In this document: one piece after another, positions 45,513 to 54,301 of the stretch
Layout: the number at the start of each line of letters is the position of its first letter
Numbering within the stretch: the stretch's first letter is position 1
Assembly (NCBI RefSeq): GCF_009915155.1
Contig: NZ_JAABLM010000004.1
Coordinates: 1-64,000 of the forward strand
Length of the DNA: 64,000 nt
Direction of reading: 5' to 3'
Origin: Flavobacterium ichthyis
Lineage (GTDB): Bacteria > Bacteroidota > Bacteroidia > Flavobacteriales > Flavobacteriaceae
Notes under the pieces: model-generated
What the model was told of the DNA's origin: nothing
Seen by the model: only the letters and a program-made list of their open reading frames with translations
The model's database searches: none
Position numbers and translations under genes: made by a program

Positions 45513-46874
45513 ATGAAATACGCTAAAAATATACTCGAAACCATCGGAAACACACCATTGGTTAAACTCAATAAAGTAACCCAAGAAGTTGACGCTTTAG
45601 TACTGGCAAAAGTAGAAACCTTTAATCCCGGAAATTCTGTCAAGGATCGGATGGCTGTAAAAATGATTGACGATGCCGAAGCCGACGGTCGCCTTAAACC
45701 CGGCGGAACCATCATCGAAGGAACTTCTGGAAATACCGGAATGGGATTGGCTTTAGCAGCGATTGTTAGAGGTTACAAATTAATTTGCGTCATTTCGGAT
45801 AAACAATCTAAAGAAAAAATGGACATCCTTCGTGCCGTTGGTGCTAAAGTTGTCGTTTGTCCCACAGATGTTGAGCCAACCGATCCACGTTCTTATTATT
45901 CGGTTTCAAAACGTTTGGCTGAAGAAACCCCAAACGCGTGGTACGTAAACCAGTATGATAATCCGTCAAACGCAACAGCACATTACGAACAAACAGGACC
46001 TGAAATTTGGGAACAAACCGAAGGAAAAATCACACATTTCGTAGTTGGAGTAGGGACAGGAGGAACTATCTCTGGTGTGGCGAAATATTTAAAAGAAAAA
46101 AATCCAAACGTTAAAATTTGGGGAATCGATACTTACGGTTCAGTTTTTAAAAAATACCACGAAACCGGGATTTTTGACGAAAACGAAATCTACTCTTACA
46201 TTACCGAAGGTATCGGCGAAGACATTTTGCCTAAAAACGTTGATTTTTCACTCATTGACGGATTCACAAAAGTAACGGACAAAGATGCTGCAGTTTACAC
46301 CAGAAAATTAGCCTTAGAAGAAGGAATTTTTGTAGGTAATTCAGCTGGAGCTGCAATCAAAGGTTTATTACAACTAAAAGATGAATTTAAACCAACTGAT
46401 GTAGTAGTAGTACTCTTCCACGATTCGGGAAGTCGTTACGTAGGAAAAATGTTCAACGATGATTGGATGCGCGAACGCGGTTTCCTCGACCAAGAAATTA
46501 AAAAAGCCGAAGATTTAATCAAAGATCATAAAGACAAGCCTTTGGTTGTAGTTCGTACTGAAGAATTAGTTTCACACGCCATCGAGAGAATGAGAAAACA
46601 TAAGATTTCTCAAATTCCCGTGATTGACGTTACTGGATTCGTAGGTTCTATTGATGAAACTGATTTGTTCCAAAGTTATATTTCAGATAAAAACTTAGCA
46701 GAAAAACCAGTTCGCGAAGTTATGGGCAAACCTTATCCTATTGTAAAAGCTGGAACTTCGGTTGAAGAAATTTCAAAATTATTTAGCAAAGAAAATCAAG
46801 CAGTTTTAGTAGATTTAGGCGAAAATAAACACCATATCATTACGAAGTACGACATTATTGGATCAATCCAATAA
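45513..46874 (+). CDS. Cystathionine beta-synthase / cysteine synthase with CBS pair
   Basis: 453 aa. Fold-type II PLP enzyme: the cofactor Lys is in FNPGNSVKDRMA (about 43), with the Ser/Thr loop EGTSGNTGMGLAL, and the phosphate loop GVGTGGTISG. Residues about 330-450 form two CBS domains (VVVRTEELVSHAIERMRKHKISQIPVID, VREVMGKPYPIVKAG). This layout fits cystathionine beta-synthase, which condenses serine and homocysteine. Cysteine synthase activity, as in O-acetylserine sulfhydrylases, cannot be excluded. The CBS pair suggests nucleotide or SAM regulation. Single gene, bidirectional terminator at 46937. Confidence 0.92.
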   Translation: MKYAKNILETIGNTPLVKLNKVTQEVDALVLAKVETFNPGNSVKDRMAVKMIDDAEADGRLKPGGTIIEGTSGNTGMGLALAAIVRGYKLICVISDKQSKEKMDILRAVGAKVVVCPTDVEPTDPRSYYSVSKRLAEETPNAWYVNQYDNPSNATAHYEQTGPEIWEQTEGKITHFVVGVGTGGTISGVAKYLKEKNPNVKIWGIDTYGSVFKKYHETGIFDENEIYSYITEGIGEDILPKNVDFSLIDGFTKVTDKDAAVYTRKLALEEGIFVGNSAGAAIKGLLQLKDEFKPTDVVVVLFHDSGSRYVGKMFNDDWMRERGFLDQEIKKAEDLIKDHKDKPLVVVRTEELVSHAIERMRKHKISQIPVIDVTGFVGSIDETDLFQSYISDKNLAEKPVREVMGKPYPIVKAGTSVEEISKLFSKENQAVLVDLGENKHHIITKYDIIGSIQ

Positions 46875-46936
46875 CATTAAAAACAGTTAGAAATTCATTT
46901 ACCTTTGTGTGAAAGGAACTAAAAAAAATAAAAAAT

Positions 46937-46967
46937 ATCCTGACGAAACAAACGTCAGGATTTTTTT
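46937..46967. terminator. Bidirectional terminator, CBS enzyme / PNGase F-like gene
   Basis: ATCCTGACG (46937-46945) and CGTCAGGAT (46953-46961) form a 9-bp stem, with A and T runs on either side. Confidence 0.85.
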
Positions 46968-48639
46968 ATTCTCCAATCAAAGTTCCCGAAACATTCCAAG
47001 AACTAAAGCTTCCGCCTTCGCTTTCGCCTTGTGGAATAACCACGCGAATGCTGTGTTCTCCGGCAGTCAAATCGCCTAAATCAATAAAAATAGGATTAGT
47101 GGTAGTTCCCGGACACCAATTTGACCTGCTGTAATCAGACGAGGAAAGTCCGTTAGCAAAATTCCCTGAAGCCGGATTAAACAAGCGGTACGATCCACAA
47201 TCCGTTCGCCAAGGCACGAAGCTAAAAATCTCTTTGCCGTCTAAAATAATCGTATTTTTTTTCGGGACAAATTCGTCACCATTTTCCCAACCTCCGTGTC
47301 CAGTCGTGATGTATCGCAAACGCACGTTTTTCAAATTTTTGTCCAAAGTAAATTTTACTTCCAAACCTTTTTCGCTGTTGAACATCGTGGCATAATCTTG
47401 TTCCGCCATTTCCATTATATTAGTCGTGTTAAATAAAGAAAGCACGATTTGTTTTTTTGCAAGAGCATTTTCTTCGGGGTGAATCGTAATATTAAGATTA
47501 ACTTTGTGTCCACCTTTGTCATAATTTCCAATAAATGTTCCGATATAAACCTCTTTGCCAGAAATTTTATCTCTTAATTCCGAAATATCCTGACGATAGG
47601 GCACAATCTCATGCCACGTTTTGCCTTTAATTTCTATATGGTTAAAATTTTTAATTCCAAATGGTGTAAAAAAGCGCATCAATTCTAAAACCGGAGAAAA
47701 GTTATTTGTTTTTACAACTCCGTGGTATTTTTTGCCATTACCATTTTCATACGCGGGAAGCGATTTTACACCATTTTGTAATCCGTTGAAAAAAGAAAAA
47801 TTTTCTTCAGCATCGATTAAAAATACCGAACCCGTTCTATCATAAGCATCGCCAGAAGATTGCTCGTTTAAATCCACAAAAATTTGACTTCCGGGATTAA
47901 TTTCCGGAAATTTTATTTTTTTTAAAATCACTGTTCCGTTGGCAAATCTTAAAATGCTATCGTTACTTTTGGCTTCTCCCGAAAAATGAATGGTTTCGTT
48001 TTTAAAAACCGGAATTGTAGTAAATCTAGATTGCCATAAAACATCGCGATAACTCAACAAATCGGTGGTGGAAAGTTGGGATAAATTTATTTTTAAATCT
48101 TCTGGGAAAGCCTTGATATTTTCAACTTTTTCTGCAGTTACTACGTAATTATTGTTGCGGTTCATTTCTAAAACCAAACCCAAATTTTGCCCTAAAACAG
48201 TTGGTGCTCCAAAAATTTGCAAATCATTCGTGTACCAAATTTCGATGGAGTTAGAGTTGATAATCGTTTTTGCTTTTTTGCAACGATAACCTAAAATCGT
48301 TTTGGTTTCACTCAATAGTTCAAATTGCTGTTTACCAATCGAAACACTATCAATTGTAGCAATTTTTTTTCCGGGCGAAAGTTGGGCAACTTGGTATAAT
48401 ATATTTCCCTTTCGATGAATTAAAGTATTTTCAATAGGAAATTTCGCCTGAGAATTGTAAGCTTTTTCGCTCGTTACATAAGTCAAATTTTTATCTGCGA
48501 AAACTAAAATTTTGTCCTGATTTTCGATTGTTTTTCCATTAGAACTACGACTATAAGTAACCTTTAATGCGGTTGGTTTTTTTTGAGCAATCATAAAATT
48601 GCAACTTAAAAAGGCTATTGCCAGCAAAATATTTTTCAT
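46966..48639 (-). CDS. PNGase F-type glycoamidase with GLPGLI-like N-terminal domain
   Basis: 557 aa. PNGase F cleaves intact N-glycans from asparagine. Signal peptide to FMIAQ (residue 19). Residues about 20-190 look like a GLPGLI-family domain (LGYRCKKAKTIINSNSIEIWYTNDL, then LGLVLEMNRNNN in the place of the name motif). Residues about 200-390 match the N-terminal PNGase F jelly-roll. Residues about 390-557 match the C-terminal one, with TTGHGGWENGDEFVPKKN, PWRTDCGSYRLFNPASGNF and SRSNWCPGTTTNP. TATCTTTG box at 48659. The fusion with GLPGLI is unusual beside the 314-residue mature classical enzyme. Confidence 0.9.
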   Translation of the reverse strand: MKNILLAIAFLSCNFMIAQKKPTALKVTYSRSSNGKTIENQDKILVFADKNLTYVTSEKAYNSQAKFPIENTLIHRKGNILYQVAQLSPGKKIATIDSVSIGKQQFELLSETKTILGYRCKKAKTIINSNSIEIWYTNDLQIFGAPTVLGQNLGLVLEMNRNNNYVVTAEKVENIKAFPEDLKINLSQLSTTDLLSYRDVLWQSRFTTIPVFKNETIHFSGEAKSNDSILRFANGTVILKKIKFPEINPGSQIFVDLNEQSSGDAYDRTGSVFLIDAEENFSFFNGLQNGVKSLPAYENGNGKKYHGVVKTNNFSPVLELMRFFTPFGIKNFNHIEIKGKTWHEIVPYRQDISELRDKISGKEVYIGTFIGNYDKGGHKVNLNITIHPEENALAKKQIVLSLFNTTNIMEMAEQDYATMFNSEKGLEVKFTLDKNLKNVRLRYITTGHGGWENGDEFVPKKNTIILDGKEIFSFVPWRTDCGSYRLFNPASGNFANGLSSSDYSRSNWCPGTTTNPIFIDLGDLTAGEHSIRVVIPQGESEGGSFSSWNVSGTLIGE

Positions 48640-48658
48640 AGGAAAATTAGAGTTTATT

Positions 48659-48666
48659 CAAAGATA
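48659..48666 (-). promoter_or_regulatory. -7 box TATCTTTG before the PNGase F-like gene
   Basis: CAAAGATA on the plus strand, 19 bp before the start codon. Confidence 0.55.
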
Positions 48667-48738
48667 CACTCATTTCAAGAAAATTTGTAAATTTAATCAC
48701 GACAATATTTGCCAACCCTTTTTATTATCTACCGAAAT

Positions 48739-50013
48739 ATGAAAGAAGATTTTTTGCATTATGTATGGCAGTTTAAACAATTTGACTTTACAAATCTTAA
48801 AACTGCTCACAACGAAAAAGTGATTATTTTTAATTCCGGGCAGTATCTACAATTTTCTGGTCCGGATTTTTTTAATGCTCAAATTGAAATTGGCGGGCAA
48901 AAATGGGCTGGAAATGTGGAAATTCACCTTAAATCTTCCGATTGGTATTTACATTCTCACGAGCGAGATTCTAATTATGACAATGTTATTCTTCACGTAG
49001 TTTGGGAAAATGACGCTGTTGTTTTTAGAAACGACAATTCAGAAATTCCTGTTTTGGAACTTAAAAACTATGTTTCGCCAACTATTTTGTCAAAATACAA
49101 CGCTTTAATTAGTCAAAAAAAGTGGATTTATTGCGAAAATCAAATTGCCTCTATCGATTCTTTTGTCATTGATAATTTTAAAGAAAAACTTTTTTTCGAA
49201 AGATTGCAACGCAAATGTCAGCCCATTTTTGAGATGCTTGACGAAATGGCAAATGATTGGGAAGCCGTTCTATTTTGTGCATTAGCAAAAAATTTTGGAT
49301 TGAATACAAATGGAAATTCTTTTTTTGAAATGGCAAAATTGATTCCGTTTTCCATCATCCTAAAAGAAAAATTTGAGCACGAAAATCTGGAAGCTTTGTT
49401 TTTTGGACTCACGCACTTGCTCGATGTTTCGCTTGAGGATTTGTATGCCAAGGATTTGAAATTTCGGTTTAAATATCTTACTCAAAAATATAATTTGTCG
49501 CAAAAATACATTTCGCAACTCGAGTTTTTTAAACACCGTCCGGACAATTTTCCAACAATTAGATTGACACAATTGGCGCAACTTTACCATCAACAAGAAC
49601 ATTTATTCCTGAAAATAATTGAGAGCAATTCTTTGGCAGAAATTTATGACATTTTTAATGTTTCGGCTTCACAATATTGGCAAACGCATTACCTTTTTGA
49701 TCGGGAGAGCAAGTTTAAAACTAAGAAACTTTCAAAAAATTTTATCGATTTGCTGGTAATGAATACTGTAATTCCGTTCAAATTTGCCTATTCAAAATTC
49801 ATGGGCAAAGAAATTTCTGAAGACCTTATTGTCTTAATGCAGCAAATTTCGCCTGAACAAAATAATGTCGTTGGTAAATTTGACATGATTGGCTTAAAAT
49901 CGAAAAATGCATACGATAGTCAATCGTTGCTACAACTCAAAAATGAATATTGCAATTACCGAAATTGTTTAAAATGTAATATTGGCTTAGTATTGATGAA
50001 AAATCACGAATAA
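48739..50013 (+). CDS. DUF2851 family protein
   Basis: 424 aa. Segments EDFLHYVWQFKQFD, FNSGQYLQFSGPDFFNAQIEIGGQKWAGNVEIHLKSSDWYLHSHERDSNYDNVILHVVW and the C-terminal CNYRNCLKCNIG, with three Cys, match DUF2851. The N-terminal part has a nuclease-like look, an inference only. I use ATG 48739, because an upstream TTG at 48709 would overlap the promoter-like TATTTG. A PspC-like gene follows 25 bp later. Confidence 0.88.
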   Translation: MKEDFLHYVWQFKQFDFTNLKTAHNEKVIIFNSGQYLQFSGPDFFNAQIEIGGQKWAGNVEIHLKSSDWYLHSHERDSNYDNVILHVVWENDAVVFRNDNSEIPVLELKNYVSPTILSKYNALISQKKWIYCENQIASIDSFVIDNFKEKLFFERLQRKCQPIFEMLDEMANDWEAVLFCALAKNFGLNTNGNSFFEMAKLIPFSIILKEKFEHENLEALFFGLTHLLDVSLEDLYAKDLKFRFKYLTQKYNLSQKYISQLEFFKHRPDNFPTIRLTQLAQLYHQQEHLFLKIIESNSLAEIYDIFNVSASQYWQTHYLFDRESKFKTKKLSKNFIDLLVMNTVIPFKFAYSKFMGKEISEDLIVLMQQISPEQNNVVGKFDMIGLKSKNAYDSQSLLQLKNEYCNYRNCLKCNIGLVLMKNHE

Positions 50014-50038
50014 TTTTTTATTTTTGAAAAAAAAAACA

Positions 50039-50260
50039 ATGGTTACGAACATTCGACATTTTTTTGAAAAACACGGTTTTGAAGTTTCTTCAAGGCTTGC
50101 AGATCGTTTAGGAATGCGAGCTTCAAGTGTTAGGTTGTTTTTTATTTATATTTCTTTTTTTACTGTAGGGCTTTGGTTTGGTGTTTACTTAACGCTCGCT
50201 TTTTTGGTCCGGCTGAAAGATTTAATTTATACCAAACGAAGTTCAGTTTTTGACCTCTAA
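50039..50260 (+). CDS. PspC-domain membrane protein
   Basis: 73 aa from ATG 50039 (a TTG at 50024 would add five residues). A soluble front HFFEKHGFEVSSRLADRLGMRASSVR leads into two hydrophobic stretches (VRLFFIYISFFTVGLWFGVYLTLAFLV) typical of phage-shock-protein-C-type proteins. Probably an inner-membrane stress-related protein. It lies 25 bp after DUF2851 and 37 bp before the HhH gene, so it may belong to one transcript. Confidence 0.78.
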   Translation: MVTNIRHFFEKHGFEVSSRLADRLGMRASSVRLFFIYISFFTVGLWFGVYLTLAFLVRLKDLIYTKRSSVFDL

Positions 50261-50297
50261 ATTTTTTTAATTTTTTCCCCGCCAAAATGATGAATAC

Positions 50298-51170
50298 ATG
50301 CCAAAATTTTCTTTTTTCAAATTCTCTTCGGGAGAAAGAGCCGGCATTTTAATCCTGGCTGTTTTAATTATTGCTTGCCAAACTGCTTTTTTTTTCATCA
50401 AGCAAAAATCAGTCAAAACCGCTTCGGTGGAAGAAAAAAAATGGTTAAGTTTACAAGCCTCGATAGATTCTGTCAATTTAGCCGAGCAAAATATTTCCGA
50501 AAAAATTTACCCATTCAACCCCAATTTTCTCACGGATTATCGCGCTTACAAATTAGGAATTTCCACTGCGGAAATTGACCGGCTTTTTGCCTATCGAAAA
50601 CAAAATAAATTTGTCAATTCTGCTGCAGAATTTCAAGCCGTCACTAAAGTTTCCGATTCTTTGTTAGCCAAAATTTCGCCTTACTTTAAATTTCCGGATT
50701 GGGCGAAAAACAAAAAACAAAATTTTCAAGATCATTCCATTCCTAAAAATAATTTTGCCAAAGAAAAAATTCAAATCATTGATATTAATTTGGCAACAAA
50801 AGAAGATTTAATCAAAGTTTACGGTATTGGCGATGGGCTCTCTGATAGAATTTTGAAACAAAAAGAATTGTTGGGCGGCTTTGTCAATATGGAGCAAATG
50901 CAGGATATTTGGGGACTTTCGCCAGATGTAATTGCTCAATTGAACCAGCGATTTAGAGTGGAAAAAATGCCTGTGGTTAAAAAAATTAAAATCAATGATG
51001 CGTCAATGAAAGAACTGGGGCAATTTCCATATTTTAAATATCCGATAAGTAAGGAAATTATAACTTACAGAAGTATGAATAACAAGATTAGTGGTATTGA
51101 GGATTTAACAAAAATAAAAGGTTTTCCCGTTGAAAAAGTGAAGATAATTGCATTATATTTGGAATTCTAA
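50298..51170 (+). CDS. Helix-hairpin-helix (ComEA-like) domain protein
   Basis: 290 aa. One N-terminal membrane helix (ILILAVLIIACQTAFFFI, residues 16-33). The C-terminal half has helix-hairpin-helix repeats: IDINLATKEDLIKVYGIGDGLSDRILKQKELLGGF and IKINDASMKELGQFPYFKYPISKEIITYR, each with the DNA-binding HhH spacing of ComEA-type proteins. An earlier HhH-like stretch lies at YRAYKLGISTAEIDRLFAYR. No Sec-cleavable leader. A role in DNA contact at the membrane is inferred from the domain only. Confidence 0.83.
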   Translation: MPKFSFFKFSSGERAGILILAVLIIACQTAFFFIKQKSVKTASVEEKKWLSLQASIDSVNLAEQNISEKIYPFNPNFLTDYRAYKLGISTAEIDRLFAYRKQNKFVNSAAEFQAVTKVSDSLLAKISPYFKFPDWAKNKKQNFQDHSIPKNNFAKEKIQIIDINLATKEDLIKVYGIGDGLSDRILKQKELLGGFVNMEQMQDIWGLSPDVIAQLNQRFRVEKMPVVKKIKINDASMKELGQFPYFKYPISKEIITYRSMNNKISGIEDLTKIKGFPVEKVKIIALYLEF

Positions 51171-51198
51171 AAAGATAGTCTAAAATACCTTTTAATAT

Positions 51199-52371
51199 AT
51201 GAGTTCATTATACTTTACAGAAGAGCATGAAATGTTTCGTGCCAGTTTTCGCGATTTTTTACAAAAAGAAGTAGTTCCCCACATTGAGAAATGGGAAAAA
51301 ACCGGTACGATTGAGCGATTTATCTGGAAAAAATTTGGAGAAATGGGCTTTTTCGGACTGACGTATCCTGAAACTTATGGAGGTTTAGGCTTAGATTTAT
51401 TTTATACCGTAATTTTTTTAGAAGAATTACAACAAATAAAATCTTCAGGTTTTGCAGCAGCAATGTGGGCTCACGCTTATCTTGCCATGACACATTTGCA
51501 AGCCGAAGGCGACGAAAGAATCAAACAAGAATATTTAGCCGACAGTATTTCTGGCGATAAAATTGGCGCTTTGTGTATTTCCGAACCATTTGGCGGAAGC
51601 GACGTTGCCGGAATGAAAACAACGGCGGTGAAAAAAGGCGACCAATACATCATCAACGGTTCGAAAACTTTTATCACCAATGGAGTTTATGCAGACTATT
51701 ATGTTGTAGCGGCAAAAACCACTCCAGAACTTGGTAACAAAGGCATCAGCATATTTTTGGTAGATGCAAAAAGTGATGGAATCACCGCTACCAAACTCGA
51801 TAAATTGGGTTGGAGAGCTTCGGATACGGCAGAAATTTCGTTTGACCAAGTGAGCATTCCCGCCGAAAATTTAATGGGCGAAGAAGGCAAAGGATTTCCG
51901 TACATCATGCAACATTTCGCCTTAGAAAGATTGATTATGGCCATCAATGCACACGCCAGAGCAGAATTTGCACTCAATTACACCATACAATATATGTCAG
52001 AACGCGAGGCATTTGGCACAACAATTAATAAATTTCAAGCTTTGCGACACACAATGGTCGAACACGCCACTGATGTCGAACATTGCAAATTATTTAATTA
52101 CGCCGCTGTTGCCCGATTAATTCAAGGTGAATACGTAGTAAAAGAAGCCACGATGGCAAAATTAAAATCCACAGAAGTAGCCGACGAAACCATCTACAGT
52201 TGCTTACAAATGCTTGGCGGTTACGGTTATATGGAAGATTATCCGTTGGCAAGATTGTTTAGAGACAGCCGTTTAGGGCCAATTGGCGGAGGAACATCCG
52301 AAATTTTGAAAGAGATTTTATCCAAAATGATCATCGACCAAAAAAGTTATAATCCTGCAGTTAAAAAATAA
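51199..52371 (+). CDS. Acyl-CoA dehydrogenase
   Basis: 390 aa flavoprotein of fatty-acid or branched-chain acyl-CoA oxidation. Flavin and substrate motifs include ALCISEPFGGSDVAGMKTTA, YIINGSKTFITNG and YGYMEDYPLARLFRD. In the C-terminal IGGGTSEILKEIL the position of the medium-chain catalytic Glu is a Gly. The base is more likely the Glu in HFALERLIMA, as in isovaleryl- and long-chain acyl-CoA dehydrogenases. Chain-length specificity unknown. No other beta-oxidation gene is adjacent. Confidence 0.93.
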   Translation: MSSLYFTEEHEMFRASFRDFLQKEVVPHIEKWEKTGTIERFIWKKFGEMGFFGLTYPETYGGLGLDLFYTVIFLEELQQIKSSGFAAAMWAHAYLAMTHLQAEGDERIKQEYLADSISGDKIGALCISEPFGGSDVAGMKTTAVKKGDQYIINGSKTFITNGVYADYYVVAAKTTPELGNKGISIFLVDAKSDGITATKLDKLGWRASDTAEISFDQVSIPAENLMGEEGKGFPYIMQHFALERLIMAINAHARAEFALNYTIQYMSEREAFGTTINKFQALRHTMVEHATDVEHCKLFNYAAVARLIQGEYVVKEATMAKLKSTEVADETIYSCLQMLGGYGYMEDYPLARLFRDSRLGPIGGGTSEILKEILSKMIIDQKSYNPAVKK

Positions 52372-52422
52372 TTTTTAGAAGCTAATCCGGCTATTCACTA
52401 TTATCTTTTTACTTCAAACTGT

Positions 52423-52526
52423 GTTTTTCTAAATAAAAAAAGGAGCTTCCGTTGGTCGCTCTTTTTTGATAAGAAAAAACTACCGTTTTCCGTAAAAAGG
52501 ATAACCGTTTCTATCCGGGCTAAAAA
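52423..52526 (-). repeat. Dispersed structured intergenic repeat, copy G
   Basis: On the minus strand it opens TTTTAGCCCGGATAGAAACGG, then ATCC and T residues, and contains the loop AGCGACCAACGGAAGCTC (reverse complement of 52443-52460). The loop differs by one base from copies A and F. Outer stem GTTTTTCT / AGAAAAAAC-like. Confidence 0.75.
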
Positions 52527-52563
52527 ATAATCACATTCCTGCTTCATAATTTAAAATAAAGTG

Positions 52564-52571
52564 TATCTTTG
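52564..52571 (+). promoter_or_regulatory. -7 box TATCTTTG before rpsU
   Basis: Exact TAnnTTTG match 30 bp before the rpsU start. An AGGAGG tract occurs at 52586-52591, about 10 bp before the ATG, an unusually strong ribosome-binding site for this group. Confidence 0.65.
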
Positions 52572-52601
52572 CACCCGTAAATGAGAGGAGGTGTCTAAAT
52601 T

Positions 52602-52796
52602 ATGTTGATTATACCAATTAAAGACGGAGAAAATATTGATAGAGCGCTAAAACGCTACAAAAGAAAATTTGACAAAACTGGAACTGTTCGTCAGTTAAGA
52701 TCACGTCAAGCGTTCACAAAACCGTCAGTAACAAGAAGAGCACAAATTCAGAAAGCGGCTTACATCCAAGGGTTGAGAGACCAAGCGGAAGGATAG
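52602..52796 (+). CDS. rpsU: 30S ribosomal protein S21
   Basis: 64 aa basic protein: MLIIPIKDGENIDRALKRYKRKFDKTGTVRQLRSRQAF. S21 contacts the 3' end region of 16S rRNA on the small subunit. The start is preceded by a near-perfect AGGAGG, whereas other genes in the window lack such sequence. A strong terminator at 52822 ends the transcript before xerC. Confidence 0.97.
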   Translation: MLIIPIKDGENIDRALKRYKRKFDKTGTVRQLRSRQAFTKPSVTRRAQIQKAAYIQGLRDQAEG

Positions 52797-52821
52797 TAGT
52801 TAATTTCTGTTGTAATACAAA

Positions 52822-52867
52822 AGTCAGTTATCAAAGTTTTATTATCTTTGATAGCTGACTTTTTTTA
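52822..52867 (+). terminator. Terminator of rpsU
   Basis: AAGTCAGTTATCAAAG and CTTTGATAGCTGACTT form a 16-bp stem with one G-T pair, then seven T residues, just before xerC. Confidence 0.9.
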
Positions 52868-52870
52868 TAG

Positions 52871-53767
52871 ATGAGAGATAATGCAACCGCTTTTGCCGAG
52901 TATTTAAATAATGAGAAAAAATATTCTCCTCATACCGTTTTAGCTTACACTAAGGATTTAGCCGAATTCACGCAATTTATCAAACAAAATTTTGCGGAAG
53001 ATAATATTGACACAGTCAATTATGCGATGATTCGAAATTGGATAGTATCATTAGTTGATTCAAAAATATCCAATACTTCGGTCAATCGAAAAATAGCATC
53101 ATTAAAGGCATACTATAAATTTTTGCTTAAAATAAAGCAAATTGACATCTCGCCTTTGGCAAAACACAAATCACTCAAGAAGCCGCAAAAAGTACAAATC
53201 CCTTTTTCCGAAAAAGAATTAGACGATGTTCTGCAACTTCCGGTTTTCAGTCACGATTTTGAGGGCATTCGGAATAAATTAATAATCGATTTATTTTACG
53301 CTACCGGAATTCGACGCAGCGAATTAATCAATCTTAAATATATAGACGTCGATTTGTCCCGAAATATTATTAAAGTTTTAGGAAAAAGAAACAAGGAAAG
53401 ATTAATACCACTCATCGCTTCAGTTGCTGATTTAGCAAGGCTTTACGACCGCTTTAGAGCTGAGTTGGAAGAGGTTCGAGAGCCCGAATATTTTTTTCTA
53501 AGTACAAAAGGCGTTAAATTAAACGAAACTTTTGTTTATCGAATTATTAATACGTACTTTAGTCATGTCTCTTCCAAGGCAAAAAAGAGTCCGCATATAT
53601 TAAGGCATACTTTTGCGACTCACATGCTAAACAATGGAGCAGACTTAAATTCGGTAAAGGAATTATTAGGGCATTCGAGTTTGGCGTCCACGCAAATATA
53701 TACCCATAACAGTTTAGCAGAACTAAAAAAAGTATATGGCGAATCACATCCTCGGGGTCAAAAGTAA
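52871..53767 (+). CDS. xerC: XerC/D-type tyrosine site-specific recombinase
   Basis: 298 aa. The N-terminal SAM-like domain (YLNNEKKYSPHTVLAYTKDLAEF) is followed by the catalytic domain with Arg in GIRRSELINL, HILRHTFATH (His-x-x-Arg), GHSSLASTQIYTH and the catalytic Tyr in QIYTHN near residue 276. Size and position between rpsU and hpf point to the host dimer-resolution recombinase, not a mobile-element integrase. Whether it is XerC or XerD cannot be told. Confidence 0.9.
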   Translation: MRDNATAFAEYLNNEKKYSPHTVLAYTKDLAEFTQFIKQNFAEDNIDTVNYAMIRNWIVSLVDSKISNTSVNRKIASLKAYYKFLLKIKQIDISPLAKHKSLKKPQKVQIPFSEKELDDVLQLPVFSHDFEGIRNKLIIDLFYATGIRRSELINLKYIDVDLSRNIIKVLGKRNKERLIPLIASVADLARLYDRFRAELEEVREPEYFFLSTKGVKLNETFVYRIINTYFSHVSSKAKKSPHILRHTFATHMLNNGADLNSVKELLGHSSLASTQIYTHNSLAELKKVYGESHPRGQK

Positions 53768-53802
53768 TTCCAAATGTTTAATCCAAAAAAAACTATATTA
53801 TT

Positions 53803-54105
53803 ATGAAGGTAAATGTTCATGCGGTTAACTTTAATGTTGACGGAAAACTAGTAGATTTCATTCAAGAGAAAATGGATAAGTTAGAGAAATTTTATGACAG
53901 AGTCGTTTCGTCTGACGTTTTTCTAAAGGTAGAGCAAACAAGTGAGAAAGAAAATAAAATTACGGAGATGAAAATAAGCGTGCCTGGGGATGAATTTATC
54001 GTAAAAAAGCAATGCAAAACCTTTGAAGAAGGCGTGGAACTTTGCGCAGAAGCAATGCAAAGAGTACTTTTAAAAAGGAAGGAAAAAGTAAGAACTCATA
54101 TATAA
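53803..54105 (+). CDS. hpf: Ribosome hibernation promoting factor (short form)
   Basis: 100 aa: MKVNVHAVNFNVDGKLVDFIQEKMDKLEKFYDRV and KKQCKTFEEGVELCAEAMQRVLLKRKEK match the short HPF/YfiA domain, which binds the decoding centre of idle ribosomes in stationary phase. It lacks the C-terminal dimerisation domain of long HPF, so it resembles the proteobacterial form. 35 bp after xerC on the same strand; probably one transcript. Confidence 0.93.
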   Translation: MKVNVHAVNFNVDGKLVDFIQEKMDKLEKFYDRVVSSDVFLKVEQTSEKENKITEMKISVPGDEFIVKKQCKTFEEGVELCAEAMQRVLLKRKEKVRTHI

Positions 54106-54128
54106 TATAATTTTTTTTCAAAAATATT

Positions 54129-54158
54129 TTGAATAAGAAACAAAAAGATATACATTTG
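54129..54158 (+). promoter_or_regulatory. Promoter of the tRNA-tuf operon
   Basis: TTG at 54129-54131, a 19-bp spacer, then TACATTTG at 54151-54158, 36 bp before tRNA-Thr. Complete -33/-7 match. Confidence 0.8.
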
Positions 54159-54194
54159 CAGTCCGTTAGAAATAGCGGACTTTTTTATTGAGTC

Positions 54195-54268
54195 GCCGGT
54201 GTAGCTCAGTTGGCTAGAGCAGCTGATTTGTAATCAGCAGGTCGTGGGTTCGAGTCCCTCCATCGGCT
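54195..54268 (+). tRNA. tRNA-Thr (TGT)
   Basis: 74 nt. Acceptor GCCGGTG / CATCGGC, anticodon TGT in loop TTTGTAA, T arm GTGGGTTCGAGTCCCTC. CCA is not encoded. First of three tRNAs before tuf. Confidence 0.96.
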
Positions 54269-54301
54269 CAATATAATAAAATATTGAAAATTAAAAGGTT
54301 A

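Noticed and set aside
52871..53767. Tyrosine recombinase as sign of an integrated element
   Set aside because: Its place between rpsU and hpf, its size, and lack of cargo or attachment repeats fit the housekeeping Xer recombinase.
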